64,000 nucleotides of DNA from Anaeromassilibacillus senegalensis (GTDB lineage Bacteria > Bacillota > Clostridia > Oscillospirales > Acutalibacteraceae): contig NZ_JAFBIT010000002.1 of NCBI RefSeq assembly GCF_021531715.1, positions 124,001-188,000 on the forward strand. Direction: 5' to 3'. The notes beneath the pieces were generated by a model. The model worked only from the letters and a program-made list of their open reading frames with translations. It was not told where the DNA came from and ran no database searches. This document shows, piece after piece, positions 11,310 to 20,193 of this stretch. Position 1 is the first letter of the stretch. Every line of letters starts with the position of its first letter. A program made the translations under genes and the position numbers.

Positions 11310-12170
11310 CTATTGCATTTGGGAGCGGATACCCGAGCGCCAATACTGCACCTCGAAGGTCGGCTGAAAGCCGAATTTGCGATAAAGCCCCAGCGCGGGC
11401 GGATTTTCGGAATCGACATCCAGCTCAATGCGCTTGCCCGCTTCAGCCGCGAAATTCAGCGCCGCGCGGACAATCGCCTTGCCGTAGCCCTTGCCGCGCT
11501 CCTCTTCCGCCACCGCAACGCCGCAGAGCGTCAGCGCGTCGCCGTCCGCAAGCTCAAAGACACCGACCGGCCTTTCCCGGTCATAAATGAGATATGCGCG
11601 GCGCAGTTCGGAGGTCAGCACGGCCTCCACCGCCATGCGGTCGCCGCCGTATTCCTTCACGGACATCGCCATGAAGTCCTCAAGATTTTCCTTTGTGACC
11701 GGACGCGCCGTGATCCCTTCCGGCAGCGGCTGCACATCCGGCTCGCGGAACATGCGGTACTCGGTGTGGCTGTGCACAGCCTGCGGAAAATGCTTGCGCA
11801 GATACGCCATACCGGTTTCACTTTTCGGCTCAAGCGCAAAAAGGAAATTCGGCACACGATGTTTCGCCAGCACGTTGGCAGCCGCTTGCAGAAGCGCCGT
11901 GAAATACCCCCTACCGCGCTGTTCGAGCGCCGTGAACGCCGTCACCTCACCCTCCTGCCGTGTCGGCAGGAAAAGCGTCAGAAACGAGACGAGCGCGCCG
12001 TGCGCATAGCCGAGGAAAAAGCACGGCACCGAGCGGTCAAAATTGATTTCATTCGAGAGCCACGCGGTATTCTGCAAGCCTTCCGCATCGTATACGGACT
12101 TTTGCAGCGCCTCGATTTCCGCGCGCTGTGCCTCGGTCAGGCTGGAAAGAGACAGAACTTCAAACGTCAT
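11310..12170 (-). CDS. GNAT-family N-acetyltransferase, two-domain
   Basis: A 286-residue protein with two GNAT folds. The C-terminal one (about 150-286) is canonical: CGVAVAEEERGKGYGKAIVRAAL is the acetyl-CoA pyrophosphate loop (R/Q-x-x-G-x-G/A pattern) and ENPPALGLYRKFGF the closing strand. The N-terminal half (1-140) has a weaker version with EQRGRGYFTALLQ. Substrate is unknown. Its ATG overlaps the stop of the YhfC gene upstream by four bases, so it is the last gene of the six-gene minus-strand run. Confidence 0.8.
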   Translation of the reverse strand: MTFEVLSLSSLTEAQRAEIEALQKSVYDAEGLQNTAWLSNEINFDRSVPCFFLGYAHGALVSFLTLFLPTRQEGEVTAFTALEQRGRGYFTALLQAAANVLAKHRVPNFLFALEPKSETGMAYLRKHFPQAVHSHTEYRMFREPDVQPLPEGITARPVTKENLEDFMAMSVKEYGGDRMAVEAVLTSELRRAYLIYDRERPVGVFELADGDALTLCGVAVAEEERGKGYGKAIVRAALNFAAEAGKRIELDVDSENPPALGLYRKFGFQPTFEVQYWRSGIRSQMQ

Positions 12171-13009
12171 CGAATTACCCTCCCGAAGCGGTCGAGCGCA
12201 GGCGGCGCTTCCGCGGGCAGCGCCCGGTAAACGCGGCGCACAACGAAAAACAGCGCGATCACATAGACCACGAGCAGCCCCTCGAACAGGTAAAGCGACG
12301 GCAACATGCCAGTCTGGTACAGCCCCGCAAAAAAGTCAACGCCCATGTGCAGCAGGATGCTCACCGGATAGAGCCAGTACTTATCGAGCCGCACTGCCGC
12401 GAATACGAGCACGGACAGCTCCACCTGAAGCGCCATCGCGCTGGCACGCTCCACACACGCCATGATCGACGCTCCCGGATCCACCGTATTGATCGCCTCA
12501 ATCGACTGGATCACGGCGTCTGCCTGATCCGGCGTATACTGCGCGATAAACGCCTCGGCTCCCATGCTGTTGAACATCACCGAAATCAACAGGTTGGATA
12601 TCATCGTCATGCCGAGGATCAGGAAGCACTCCAGACCGCCGTGGCCAAGGCCGTATGTAACCGCATTTTCACGCCCGATATTCTTGCGCATCATCGTTCT
12701 GAATACGAGGAAGCGCGCCGTTTCCTCCAAAAGGCCCGCCACAAAGCCACCGTATATCGCGTAAAGCCACGGGCGGCTGAGCAGGAAGTCCGAAACTGAC
12801 GTGTTCAGGCCGAGCACAAGAAAATGCACGATCTGCTCGAGCACCATGGCAAACACAAAAAACGCCGCCGCGCCGATGCCGAACGGAACCAGACTGACGT
12901 TCTCCTTCTTTTTCCAGTAGACGATCGCGCCAATCGGCAGTGCCAGCGAAAAGAGCAGCTCCGCGCTGAGCATCACCAGCACCGTTGCGGAAATCGATAC
13001 CGCTTCCAT
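12167..13009 (-). CDS. YhfC-family intramembrane protease-like protein
   Basis: A 280-residue protein with about eight membrane helices. Three motifs typical of the glutamic-type YhfC/PrsW/CAAX-protease superfamily are seen: GLLEETARF (about residues 91-99), GLGHGGLE (about 120-127) and LLHMGVDF (about 222-229). The Glu pair and the two His would form the membrane-embedded active site. The substrate is not known; relatives cleave membrane proteins or modify prenylated/anti-sigma proteins. The stop of the cyclase gene overlaps its start by one base. Confidence 0.78.
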   Translation of the reverse strand: MEAVSISATVLVMLSAELLFSLALPIGAIVYWKKKENVSLVPFGIGAAAFFVFAMVLEQIVHFLVLGLNTSVSDFLLSRPWLYAIYGGFVAGLLEETARFLVFRTMMRKNIGRENAVTYGLGHGGLECFLILGMTMISNLLISVMFNSMGAEAFIAQYTPDQADAVIQSIEAINTVDPGASIMACVERASAMALQVELSVLVFAAVRLDKYWLYPVSILLHMGVDFFAGLYQTGMLPSLYLFEGLLVVYVIALFFVVRRVYRALPAEAPPALDRFGRVIR

Positions 13010-13599
13010 CAGGCCTGTCCCCCTTCTTCAAAATCGATCAGCAGCGGGCGGCACGGGGAGCCATCCAGCCCCTGCATTTTGAGCGGCGCGCTCGAAAGGA
13101 AGTATGCGCCCGCCGAAACGCCGTCCAGCACGGCCGATTCCAGCAGCGCGATCTCCGCGCCGAGCAGCGCACGGTGCACCGCGACGCCCGTCGTCTTGCC
13201 GCCGACCGTCATGCCCTCCACGCCGAGGAACCACAGCCCGTCTGCGGCGAGCGCCTCTGCGCCTTCCGGCGTGATCTCAATCTCGCCGCGGATCAGCAGG
13301 CGCTTCGTACCGTCCGCGAGCGCACGATGCGCGTCCTCCGCCGTGAAAAGGCCGCTGTGCACAATCACCTTGCACGGGCCGACGCATTTTTCAAGCGCGA
13401 CCTGCGCCATGTCCTTGCCGCTCGCGACAAAGTGCTTCGGCGCGTCCATGTGCGTGCCGTTGTGGCTGCCGAGGCTCAGCGCGGTCAGGTTGCACGCGCA
13501 GGTTTCTGAAATCTCCATAACCGGGCGTTTCTCCGGCGCGGGATCGCCCGGAAAGACGGATGCGGAAAACAGCTCCTTGGATAAATCATAAATTTTCAT
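13009..13599 (-). CDS. Cyclase-family (kynurenine formamidase-like) metal hydrolase
   Basis: A 196-residue member of the cyclase/formamidase family. The metal-binding signature SHNGTHMDAPKHF is at residues 44-56, and the start YDLSKELFSASVFPGDP (residues 4-20) is also typical. Family members hydrolyse N-formylkynurenine, isatin or similar amides; nothing near it suggests tryptophan breakdown, so the substrate is open. GGAGGGAG lies before the ATG. Confidence 0.85.
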   Translation of the reverse strand: MKIYDLSKELFSASVFPGDPAPEKRPVMEISETCACNLTALSLGSHNGTHMDAPKHFVASGKDMAQVALEKCVGPCKVIVHSGLFTAEDAHRALADGTKRLLIRGEIEITPEGAEALAADGLWFLGVEGMTVGGKTTGVAVHRALLGAEIALLESAVLDGVSAGAYFLSSAPLKMQGLDGSPCRPLLIDFEEGGQA

Positions 13600-13624
13600 G
13601 AAAAAACTCCCTCCTCAATGATAA

Positions 13625-13828
13625 TCAGCGGAACAGCGTGCACGCCCCGCTTTCGCGGTAGTAGCGGATCCGCTTTTCAATTTCTTCTCTCGGGCAGTGA
13701 AAATAGTCCGCCAAACACGAGATGCAGAGGAAATCCTCTGCACCGCGGTAAACCAGCTTTCTATAAATCGCAATGTCGTCGCCCCCGAGCGGCGCGCCGC
13801 ATGTGCGGCAGGTTTTATAGTTCGCCAT
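13625..13828 (-). CDS. Small zinc-ribbon-like protein
   Basis: A 67-residue protein with four cysteines in two pairs (CRTC at 7-10 and CISC at 35-38) plus a further Cys in YFHCPREEI, consistent with a zinc ribbon. The second half is charged and helical (REEIEKRIRYYRESG). The start codon overlaps the stop of the alpha-galactosidase (TAATG), so it is cotranscribed with it. I do not recognise a function; similar small proteins are found beside unrelated genes in Clostridia. Confidence 0.7.
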   Translation of the reverse strand: MANYKTCRTCGAPLGGDDIAIYRKLVYRGAEDFLCISCLADYFHCPREEIEKRIRYYRESGACTLFR

Positions 13829-14985
13829 TATTTGAGCTTTGCGGGCTTCGCGATGAACACCATCGTGTCGTGCGGTTCAATCTGCGCGACGTAGCGCTCT
13901 GCGAATTTGCCCTCGTTCTCCTTGGTGTAGCAGTTGTAGAACTCGAGGCCCATATTCGCCGCGTACGGGATGCCGAGATCCCAGAACTGCAGCGACATCT
14001 CGCTTCTCGTCTCGCTGAGATTCACAAAGCAGATCGCGAGCGAACCGTCGGAAAGGGGCTTTACGAGCGCCATCACATTCTCCGGGTTATTCCACTGGCG
14101 GATGCAGTATGGGCCGCGGCACTCGATGTCTTGATTGATGCGGATGAGATCCTCGTTGCCGAGCGTCTCGAGCGTCGCCGCCGACATCTTGCGCACGTCG
14201 CAGCCGATCATCAGCGGCGAGCCCATAATCGCCCAGAGCGCAAAATGCGTGCGGTATTCGAGATCCGAGCAGGCGCCGAGCGCGCCGATAAACTCGTTGT
14301 TGCTCGAGCCGTGCATGCCGACAATCAGCATGTCGATGTCATTGTGGCAAAACGGGCCGGAATACGCCGTCTTGTCGAGCTGGGAGAGAAACAGGTTCTT
14401 CACGGACTGCCAGTTGTCCTGAATGTCGCCCGTGGAGCGGAAAAGCTGCGCGCCGGAGCCTTGGATCCAGCTGTGGACGTCCTCCGTGCCCCAGTTGCAG
14501 GCGGAAAGCACGATGTCGCGCCCGCAGTTGCGCAGCGCGAGCGACATGCGCTTATAGAGAATCTCGCCGTCGATGTGCTTCGGCTTGTAGCAGTTATCGT
14601 ACTTGAGGTAATCGACGCCCCAGGAGGCGAACGTCTCCGCGTCGACGAATTCGTGCTCAAAGCTGCCGGGATAGCCCGCGCAGGTGTGTGTGCCGCAGCA
14701 GGAGTACATGCCGAACTTCAGGCCCTTGGAATGGACGTAATCGGCAACCGCCTTCATACCGTTCGGGAACTTTTCCGGGTCAGCGACAAGGCGGCCGTTC
14801 TCGTCGCGCTGCTTGAGGCTCCAGCAGTCGTCGATGACGACATACTCGTAGCCCTTGTCCTTGAGCCCGCTTGCACACAGCGCGTCCGCCGCGCCGCAAA
14901 TCAGCTCCTCGTTGATGTTCCATGTGAACGTGTTCCATGAATTCCAGCCCATCGGCGGCGTCATGGCCAGATATTTGTTTTGCAT
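13828..14985 (-). CDS. Alpha-galactosidase, glycoside hydrolase family 27
   Basis: A 385-residue cytoplasmic GH27 enzyme (no signal peptide) that removes terminal alpha-1,6-galactose from melibiose/raffinose-type sugars or galactomannan. Hallmarks are TPPMGWNSWNTF near the start, VIDDCW, the nucleophile Asp in DYLKYDNC (about 130) and the acid/base Asp in CHNDIDML (about 190). A C-terminal beta domain follows from about 290. The second of two nearby ATGs was chosen because AAAGAGG is spaced 7 nt from it and abuts the first. It is followed by small cotranscribed genes of unclear relation. Confidence 0.92.
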   Translation of the reverse strand: MQNKYLAMTPPMGWNSWNTFTWNINEELICGAADALCASGLKDKGYEYVVIDDCWSLKQRDENGRLVADPEKFPNGMKAVADYVHSKGLKFGMYSCCGTHTCAGYPGSFEHEFVDAETFASWGVDYLKYDNCYKPKHIDGEILYKRMSLALRNCGRDIVLSACNWGTEDVHSWIQGSGAQLFRSTGDIQDNWQSVKNLFLSQLDKTAYSGPFCHNDIDMLIVGMHGSSNNEFIGALGACSDLEYRTHFALWAIMGSPLMIGCDVRKMSAATLETLGNEDLIRINQDIECRGPYCIRQWNNPENVMALVKPLSDGSLAICFVNLSETRSEMSLQFWDLGIPYAANMGLEFYNCYTKENEGKFAERYVAQIEPHDTMVFIAKPAKLK

Positions 14986-15009
14986 AACCATACCTCTTTC
15001 TGTTTTCTG

Positions 15010-15711
15010 TTATACGTGATCGAGCGACGGAAGGGACGCTTTAAGCAGCGCAATGCATTTATCGGCGGAATCGCGCGCGAAGGTATGGAAATCGACGTCT
15101 CCATCCTCATTCGCGTTGTCCGAGATCGCGCGCAGGCCGCAGAACGGCGTCTTGTTCGCCGCGCAGACGTGGGCGATCGCGCCGGTCTCCATTTCGCAGG
15201 CAATCGCGCCGAACTCTTCCCGGAGCTGCTCGCAGAATGCGGAGTCCGCGACGAAGCGGTCACCTGTCGCGATCACGCCAGTGTGCACGCCATTGTAAAT
15301 ATCCTGCGCGTACTGTGCAAGAACCGCGTTGTGCGCGGCGCTCGTGGGCAGCTCAACCGTCAGCTCGTCGCAGACCATCACGCCCGCCTTCGGCTCGCCG
15401 ACGGCGGTGGTGTCGTAATCGTACTGCACGCTGTGCTCGGCGACGACCAGATTGCCGATCTTCACACCCTTGCCGATGCCGCCCGCGACGCCGGTGCTGA
15501 TGATGAGCTTCGGCGCGTACCGCAGCAGCATCGTCGCCGCGCACATCGCGGCGTTCACCTTGCCTGCGCCGCACTTGACGACAACCGCGTCCACGCCGCT
15601 CAACTTGCCGCTGACGAAGCGCAGGCCGCAAAGTGTCTCCTCTGTCTGATCGGTGAGAGCGGCCATCAGGCCCTCCACCTCCATGCTCATCGCTCCGATG
15701 ATGCCGATCAT
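15010..15711 (-). CDS. mtnN: 5'-methylthioadenosine/S-adenosylhomocysteine nucleosidase
   Basis: A 233-residue nucleosidase that splits MTA and SAH to adenine and the thioribose product, recycling methionine and feeding AI-2 synthesis. It has the IGIIGAMSMEVEGL start (catalytic Glu at 11), STGVAGG, the CEMETGAIAHV substrate site and the ISDNAN loop with the catalytic Asp. The start was placed after GGGAG; a longer frame is possible but has no ribosome site. The alpha-galactosidase starts 24 nt downstream. Confidence 0.93.
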   Translation of the reverse strand: MIGIIGAMSMEVEGLMAALTDQTEETLCGLRFVSGKLSGVDAVVVKCGAGKVNAAMCAATMLLRYAPKLIISTGVAGGIGKGVKIGNLVVAEHSVQYDYDTTAVGEPKAGVMVCDELTVELPTSAAHNAVLAQYAQDIYNGVHTGVIATGDRFVADSAFCEQLREEFGAIACEMETGAIAHVCAANKTPFCGLRAISDNANEDGDVDFHTFARDSADKCIALLKASLPSLDHV

Positions 15712-15817
15712 GCTGTTCTCCCTTCCGCGAATCACAGCGTTTTCCATTATAGCCGCTGCTCCCGCTTTCCGCATTTTCTGTTTGTTGTCTATTTCTTTGA
15801 TTTTGTTGTCTGCCCGC

Positions 15818-17176
15818 TTATTTGAACCGCTTGCCGAGCTTTTCCTTCATAAACGCACGGAAGCTGTCCACATCGCCCTGCTTGAAGCCGTCCTTCTTGA
15901 TGAAATACGTATTGTCCTCGCCAAAGTACATGTAGAAATATTCCTTCGTCTCATACAGGCAGGTGATCTGGAAATACGGGTGCAGATTCGACGCCTGCAG
16001 GCCCGTAATGCGGAAATCGCCCTCGTAGAAGTAGTATGCGGCCTTGCGGCTTCTGAGCTTGCCGTAGGAGCGCATCATGTTCTTGGTAATCGTGGTACCG
16101 GCCGTCGCAATCTTGTAAACGCAGAACACGACGCAGGCGAGAAGCAGGAGGATCATCCACCAGTTATCGCTGCTGCCGGACTGCCAAACGACGTAAAGCG
16201 CAATCAGGCCAATGACGACCGTGAAGATGGGCGTCATGATATGACGGCGGTACGCATGGAAGTTTGCGAAGACCTTGATGGCGTTGTCGCTGTGCTCCGT
16301 CTCATTGACAAAGCGCAGCGCGCCGTCTCCCTCGTCCTCGTGGCCATCTTTCTTCTGACGGTACGCCGCAAGGCGATTCGCCATGACGGACTTTTCGCGC
16401 TTTTCGCGCTTATTCGAAACAGAGCGGTACACGAAGAAGCCGATCAGCATGACGATCAGGAGCACAAGGACGATCAGGAGCCAAAACGCCTCCGGCGTCA
16501 GCTCGTGGCTCGGAGCCTCTTGAAATTCCGCGATCACCGCAGAATCGACGATCTCACGCATCAGCGCATCGTATTCCTCGGAAATCTCCTCGGTACCGTT
16601 GTACAGATCGAAGGAGACGATCATTCCGTTGTAAAGCGTGCCGTACAGCCGCTCATACACCGCGCCGGCCTCGTCGACCGCCATCGAATGGATATCGATA
16701 CAGAAGAAAGGAATCTGCTCATGCTCGTACCACGTGATGGTGCCGCCCGTCCGCTCATCCGCCGAGGTAGGCTGCATCCGGTCGAGGAAGTCCTGCTTCT
16801 GCTCATCGGTCAGGTTGTTGAGGTTGAACAGCGCCTGCGAATAATCGGAGGTCTTTGCCGAGACGGCAATGACACACGTGTTGTCAAATGCGCGAATCTC
16901 TGCCAGAATACCGTCCTGGTTCAGCTCCGCAAGCTTTTCCCCGACATCCAGAATGCCGGCCTCGGCCCACGCAGCATCATTCGGGGGCGTATCCTGTGCG
17001 AGGATCAACACGCCTTCGGGCAGTGTGATGGTCATCCCGGTATCGGGAATCGTGTATGTCGCGGCCTTCGCGGTCTCAGCCGAAACCGGCAGGCAGAACG
17101 CGGCTGCGAGCACCAGCACGGTGAGCAGAACCGCGGCAAAACGCTTTGCGGGATGTGTTTTCAGGTTGATTTTCAT
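15818..17176 (-). CDS. Membrane protein with C-terminal YcxB-like domain
   Basis: A 452-residue protein with a cleavable-looking signal sequence (about 8-34), an extracellular domain of about 210 residues, one membrane helix near 250, then a cytoplasmic/membrane half with two further helices (about 325-375) and a C-terminal segment (YYFYEGDFRITG to FIKKDGF) that matches YcxB-like proteins. The role is unknown. Being anchored with both an outer and an inner domain, it could be a sensor or a stress-related envelope protein. The start follows GAAAGGATC at about 10 nt. Confidence 0.65.
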   Translation of the reverse strand: MKINLKTHPAKRFAAVLLTVLVLAAAFCLPVSAETAKAATYTIPDTGMTITLPEGVLILAQDTPPNDAAWAEAGILDVGEKLAELNQDGILAEIRAFDNTCVIAVSAKTSDYSQALFNLNNLTDEQKQDFLDRMQPTSADERTGGTITWYEHEQIPFFCIDIHSMAVDEAGAVYERLYGTLYNGMIVSFDLYNGTEEISEEYDALMREIVDSAVIAEFQEAPSHELTPEAFWLLIVLVLLIVMLIGFFVYRSVSNKREKREKSVMANRLAAYRQKKDGHEDEGDGALRFVNETEHSDNAIKVFANFHAYRRHIMTPIFTVVIGLIALYVVWQSGSSDNWWMILLLLACVVFCVYKIATAGTTITKNMMRSYGKLRSRKAAYYFYEGDFRITGLQASNLHPYFQITCLYETKEYFYMYFGEDNTYFIKKDGFKQGDVDSFRAFMKEKLGKRFK

Positions 17177-17317
17177 GGTTTGCAGATCCTTTCTCCGCTC
17201 GCGCCGGACGCGCTGTGCGGAATCAAAAGTGTTACCGACATTGTAACACACTTTCTCAAAAATTTGTACATCTTTTCCGTATTTTTTCATTTGTTTACAA
17301 ATTGTCCAAAAAGAAAT

Positions 17318-17346
17318 TTGACACCCCATGCGGCAGGCGATACAAT
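17318..17346 (+). promoter_or_regulatory. Sigma-A promoter of the SDR-GNAT pair
   Basis: A perfect TTGACA, a 17-bp spacer and TACAAT, about 25 nt before the ribosome site of the SDR gene. Confidence 0.85.
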
Positions 17347-17377
17347 GGGAATATCAAATAAAAGGAAGGTTTCAGCC

Positions 17378-18139
17378 ATGAAAACCGCAATCATCACCGG
17401 CGCATCCTCCGGGCTCGGCGTGGAGTTTCTGCGCGCCGCCGTATCCCTTTGTCCCGACATCGATATATTCTGGCTGGTCGCACGCCGGCGCGAGCGGCTT
17501 GAGGCGCTTCAGCCGCTTTTTCCGAACAAAACGCTCCGCGCCGTCCCGCTCGACCTGACCGACCCCGCCGCGCTGCGCACGCTGCAGGCTTTGCTGAACG
17601 AGGAAAAGCCGCAGCTTTCCCTGCTCATCAACAATGCGGGCTTTGGCAGACTCTGCGACTTTGACACGAGCGTTCCCGACGATCAAACCGCCATGGTCGA
17701 CCTCAATTGCCGCGCGCTGACCGCCGTCACGCGGTACTGTCTGCCGTATATGACGGCAGGCGCGCTGATCGTCAATGTATCGTCGATCGCCTCGTTCGCG
17801 CCGACGCCGCGCATGGCGGTGTACTGCTCGACGAAAGCGTACGTGCAGAGCTTCTCCCGCGCGCTGCGTGAGGAGCTCAAACCGCGCAAAATCAACGTTC
17901 TCGCCGTTTGCCCCGGGCCGATGGACACCGAATTCCTGCCGGCGGCGGGCTGCGACGCGGGCAAAAGCCGCACCTTCGATACGCTCCCGCACCAGAACCC
18001 CGCCAAAATGGCGCGCTGTGCGCTTTCCGCAGGACTTCGCGGGCGCAGCGCCTGCACGATGGGCGCGTTCTATAAATTTTACCGCTTTCTCGCGCACCTT
18101 CTGCCCAAATGCATCCTGATGAAAATGACACGCTGCTGA
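17378..18139 (+). CDS. Short-chain dehydrogenase/reductase
   Basis: A 253-residue SDR oxidoreductase. The nucleotide-binding TGASSGLG is at residues 7-14, NNAG at about 87-90, the catalytic Ser in VSSIAS and Tyr-x-x-x-Lys in YCSTK, and the PGPMDTEF loop after it. An Arg-rich VARRRERL after the second strand suggests NADP(H). It resembles the cytoplasmic SDRs of the DltE/YqjQ type with a C-terminal hydrophobic extension. The substrate is not known. AAGGAAGG lies before the ATG. Confidence 0.88.
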   Translation: MKTAIITGASSGLGVEFLRAAVSLCPDIDIFWLVARRRERLEALQPLFPNKTLRAVPLDLTDPAALRTLQALLNEEKPQLSLLINNAGFGRLCDFDTSVPDDQTAMVDLNCRALTAVTRYCLPYMTAGALIVNVSSIASFAPTPRMAVYCSTKAYVQSFSRALREELKPRKINVLAVCPGPMDTEFLPAAGCDAGKSRTFDTLPHQNPAKMARCALSAGLRGRSACTMGAFYKFYRFLAHLLPKCILMKMTRC

Positions 18140-18150
18140 AAGGAGACGCC

Positions 18151-18681
18151 ATGTACATCGAACTGAAAACCGACCGTCTGCGCCTGCGTCCGCTCGGCTT
18201 TGCGGATCTTGAAACCGTCCACATATACGCCGGGGACCCGGATAACGCAAGGTACATGATGTTCCTGCCCAAGGAAAGCAAAGCGGAAACGGCACGGTTT
18301 CTCACGGAAGTCTCCGCGGAATGGGAAAAGGAAAGTCCGTCCTTTTACGAGTTTGCCGTCCTGCTCGACGGCACGCTGATTGGCGCGGTCTCCGTTTACC
18401 TCGACGACACACGCACGGAGGGCGAGCTGGGCTGGATTCTGAACAAACGGTACTGGGGGCACGGCTACGCGGCCGAAAGCGCCGCCGCCCTGCGCGATTT
18501 CGCCCTACACACGCTGAAGCTGCCGCGGCTCGTCGCGCACTGCGATGCCCGCAACGCCGCCTCGGCGCGCGTCATGGAGAAAATTGGCATGGCGCTGGAG
18601 GATGATACCGGCATGCGGCAGTATCAAAGCCGCCCGGAAACGGCGCGCGAACTTCGCTACGCGCTGGTTCGCGCCGACTGA
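18151..18681 (+). CDS. GNAT acetyltransferase, RimJ/RimL type
   Basis: A 176-residue protein of the RimJ/RimL class: the ELKTDRLRLRPLGFADLE start, GELGWILNKRYWGHGYAAES (acetyl-CoA loop region) and NAASARVMEKIGM. Such enzymes acetylate N-terminal amino groups of ribosomal proteins or small molecules. It begins 11 nt after the SDR gene with AAAGGAG, so they are cotranscribed. The convergent YhhN gene ends only 6 nt beyond its stop. Confidence 0.88.
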   Translation: MYIELKTDRLRLRPLGFADLETVHIYAGDPDNARYMMFLPKESKAETARFLTEVSAEWEKESPSFYEFAVLLDGTLIGAVSVYLDDTRTEGELGWILNKRYWGHGYAAESAAALRDFALHTLKLPRLVAHCDARNAASARVMEKIGMALEDDTGMRQYQSRPETARELRYALVRAD

Positions 18682-18687
18682 TGCCGG

Positions 18688-19341
18688 TCAGCCGACGAGC
18701 TGTACCGCCGCCATCGCGTAAACGGCGCCGTAGTAGAGCAGCAGGGCAAACTCCCGCTGTACGCCGGTGATGCCGGAAATGGCGTCCTTCGCGACGAACA
18801 TATCGGAAACGCCGAACGCCGCCGCGCCGAGCGCAAAGATCGCATAGCGCGCAGAAGCGGTGAACGGCAGCACAACGGCTGTGGCGGTCATGGCGGCGAG
18901 CACCGCCGGGTATACGAGCATCGGCACGAGCAGTCCGCCAAGCCGCTTCAGATCGTGCCGAAAAAGAAGCGCAACCGCGCCGTACAGTACGAGGGCAATC
19001 GGCACGCTGTACCAGACCGGCCTTGCGACCGTCAGAATATACGCGATGAATGCGATGTGCGCGAGCGCAAAGCTGACGATCCCGCCCGCAAAGCTGCGCT
19101 CAATGACAAAATCTGCGACACAGCACAGCGCGAGCGCCGCCACCAGCACCCAGCTTTCCGGCGGACGGTCATACCACACCGTGCCGAACACCGCTGTGCT
19201 CACAGCGATGAACGTCGCGCCGCATTTTGCCGCCGAACGCCACACGGAATTGCCGAGCGGTCTTGTTTTCGCGTAGATATAGTCAAACACAAGCAGCACC
19301 GGCAGGGAAAGTCCTACCCAAAGCCAACCGAAAGTCTCCAT
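18688..19341 (-). CDS. YhhN-family membrane protein (lysoplasmalogenase-like)
   Basis: A 217-residue protein with about eight closely packed membrane helices and few loops. FGVSDMFVAKDAI near residue 180 fits the YhhN/TMEM86 signature (SD-x-x-x-A). Characterised relatives hydrolyse the vinyl-ether bond of lysoplasmalogens; many anaerobic Clostridia make plasmalogens, so this role is plausible. The METFGWLW start is preceded by GGGGCAGG. Confidence 0.75.
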   Translation of the reverse strand: METFGWLWVGLSLPVLLVFDYIYAKTRPLGNSVWRSAAKCGATFIAVSTAVFGTVWYDRPPESWVLVAALALCCVADFVIERSFAGGIVSFALAHIAFIAYILTVARPVWYSVPIALVLYGAVALLFRHDLKRLGGLLVPMLVYPAVLAAMTATAVVLPFTASARYAIFALGAAAFGVSDMFVAKDAISGITGVQREFALLLYYGAVYAMAAVQLVG

Positions 19342-19392
19342 GATCCTGCCCCTTTCCGATTCGGATACCTCTATAGTAGCACAGTGCAGAAG

Positions 19393-19441
19393 AAAAAGAA
19401 ACCCGTCGGTAGCCAAATCAGGAAGAACTGGTACCGACGGG
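19393..19441 (-). terminator. Intrinsic terminator of the small membrane protein gene
   Basis: CCCGTCGGTA and TACCGACGGG (19402-19411, 19432-19441) form a hairpin followed on the minus strand by a TTTCTTTTTCTT tract. Confidence 0.75.
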
Positions 19442-19465
19442 CAATGGGGTTGCTCTTTTGGTTTG

Positions 19466-19861
19466 TTAACTGCGCATACCGCTAAACATGCCCAAAAGCC
19501 ATGCAGCGGCGGCGACGGCAAGCACGATGCACTGCACGATCAGCATCGCGCGCGCAACGGTGCGCTTATTGATGCCGGAAGACGGCGCGAAGCTCCACAC
19601 AGTCGACATAATCAGCCCGAATACCGGAATAAGCTGCACGAGAAGCATCAGGACGCATTCGGAAACGGAAAGCATCATCGTATCCTGCGGCAGATACTCC
19701 ACTGCGCGCCCACGCACCGGCGCCTCCTGTGCCGCGCTGTTGTAAAGCACCGGCGAAAAGCCCTGATTGAACACCGTATCGCAGAAGGGCTCTGCATCAG
19801 AGCTGCTCTTTTCCGGATCTCTCGGCTGCACATATCTTTCAAAATTTTCATTCAGCATCAT
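19466..19861 (-). CDS. Small two-helix membrane protein of unknown function
   Basis: A 131-residue protein with a polar N-terminal half (about 1-65) and two membrane helices (about 72-95 and 108-128) separated by a short basic loop (SGINKRTVARA). I do not recognise a family. The start chosen is the first of a tandem ATG pair 10 nt after GGGAGG; another ATG overlaps the ribosome site. It has its own terminator. Confidence is mainly that it is a real gene. Confidence 0.6.
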   Translation of the reverse strand: MMLNENFERYVQPRDPEKSSSDAEPFCDTVFNQGFSPVLYNSAAQEAPVRGRAVEYLPQDTMMLSVSECVLMLLVQLIPVFGLIMSTVWSFAPSSGINKRTVARAMLIVQCIVLAVAAAAWLLGMFSGMRS

Positions 19862-20080
19862 ACAACGCATACCTCCCTGTACGCACCTGAATGGCTTGAA
19901 TTTGTTTTTATCTCGCGGACACACTTTCTTATCTCCGCAAGGATATACTATCATATATTACCGAAATTTTCAAGAATAATCTTAAAATTTGTAATGTTTA
20001 TTGTGCTGATTCTACTTTAAACGGATAAATTGTGTTTTGTGCGCGCAAATCTGTCCTTTTACAGCATACAGGTTTGCAGC

Positions 20081-20109
20081 TTGCATTTGCACTTTATTCA
20101 TGCTATACT
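20081..20109 (+). promoter_or_regulatory. Sigma-A promoter of the leader peptide-MFS-phosphorylase unit
   Basis: TTGCAT, a 17-bp spacer and TATACT. The predicted transcript start, near 20116, leaves about 40 nt before the leader peptide. The AT-rich region 19862-20080 contains no gene that I can support. Confidence 0.75.
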
Positions 20110-20154
20110 CGTTTTAACCTTTCAACCGGCAATTTTTGTAAGGAGGATGAAAAA

Positions 20155-20193
20155 ATGCCGCGCTGCAGTGTCAAAGCTCCGTGCAAGGTCTGA
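20155..20193 (+). CDS. 12-codon regulatory leader peptide MPRCSVKAPCKV
   Basis: A very short reading frame with an ideal ribosome site (AGGAGG, 8 nt before the ATG), stronger than that of most genes in the window, ending at TGA. It precedes the transporter gene by 90 nt, and its codons 8-12 lie within RNA that pairs with downstream segments. The two Cys, one Arg and two Lys are notable; the peptide lacks the R/K-x-R/K arrest motif of many macrolide leaders. I infer a sensor whose translation controls the transporter; no homologue is claimed. Confidence 0.6.
   Translation: MPRCSVKAPCKV

Noticed and set aside
20155-20193. Macrolide-type arrest peptide
   Set aside because: The short frame lacks an R/K-x-R/K motif and other known arrest sequences, so no inducer is named.
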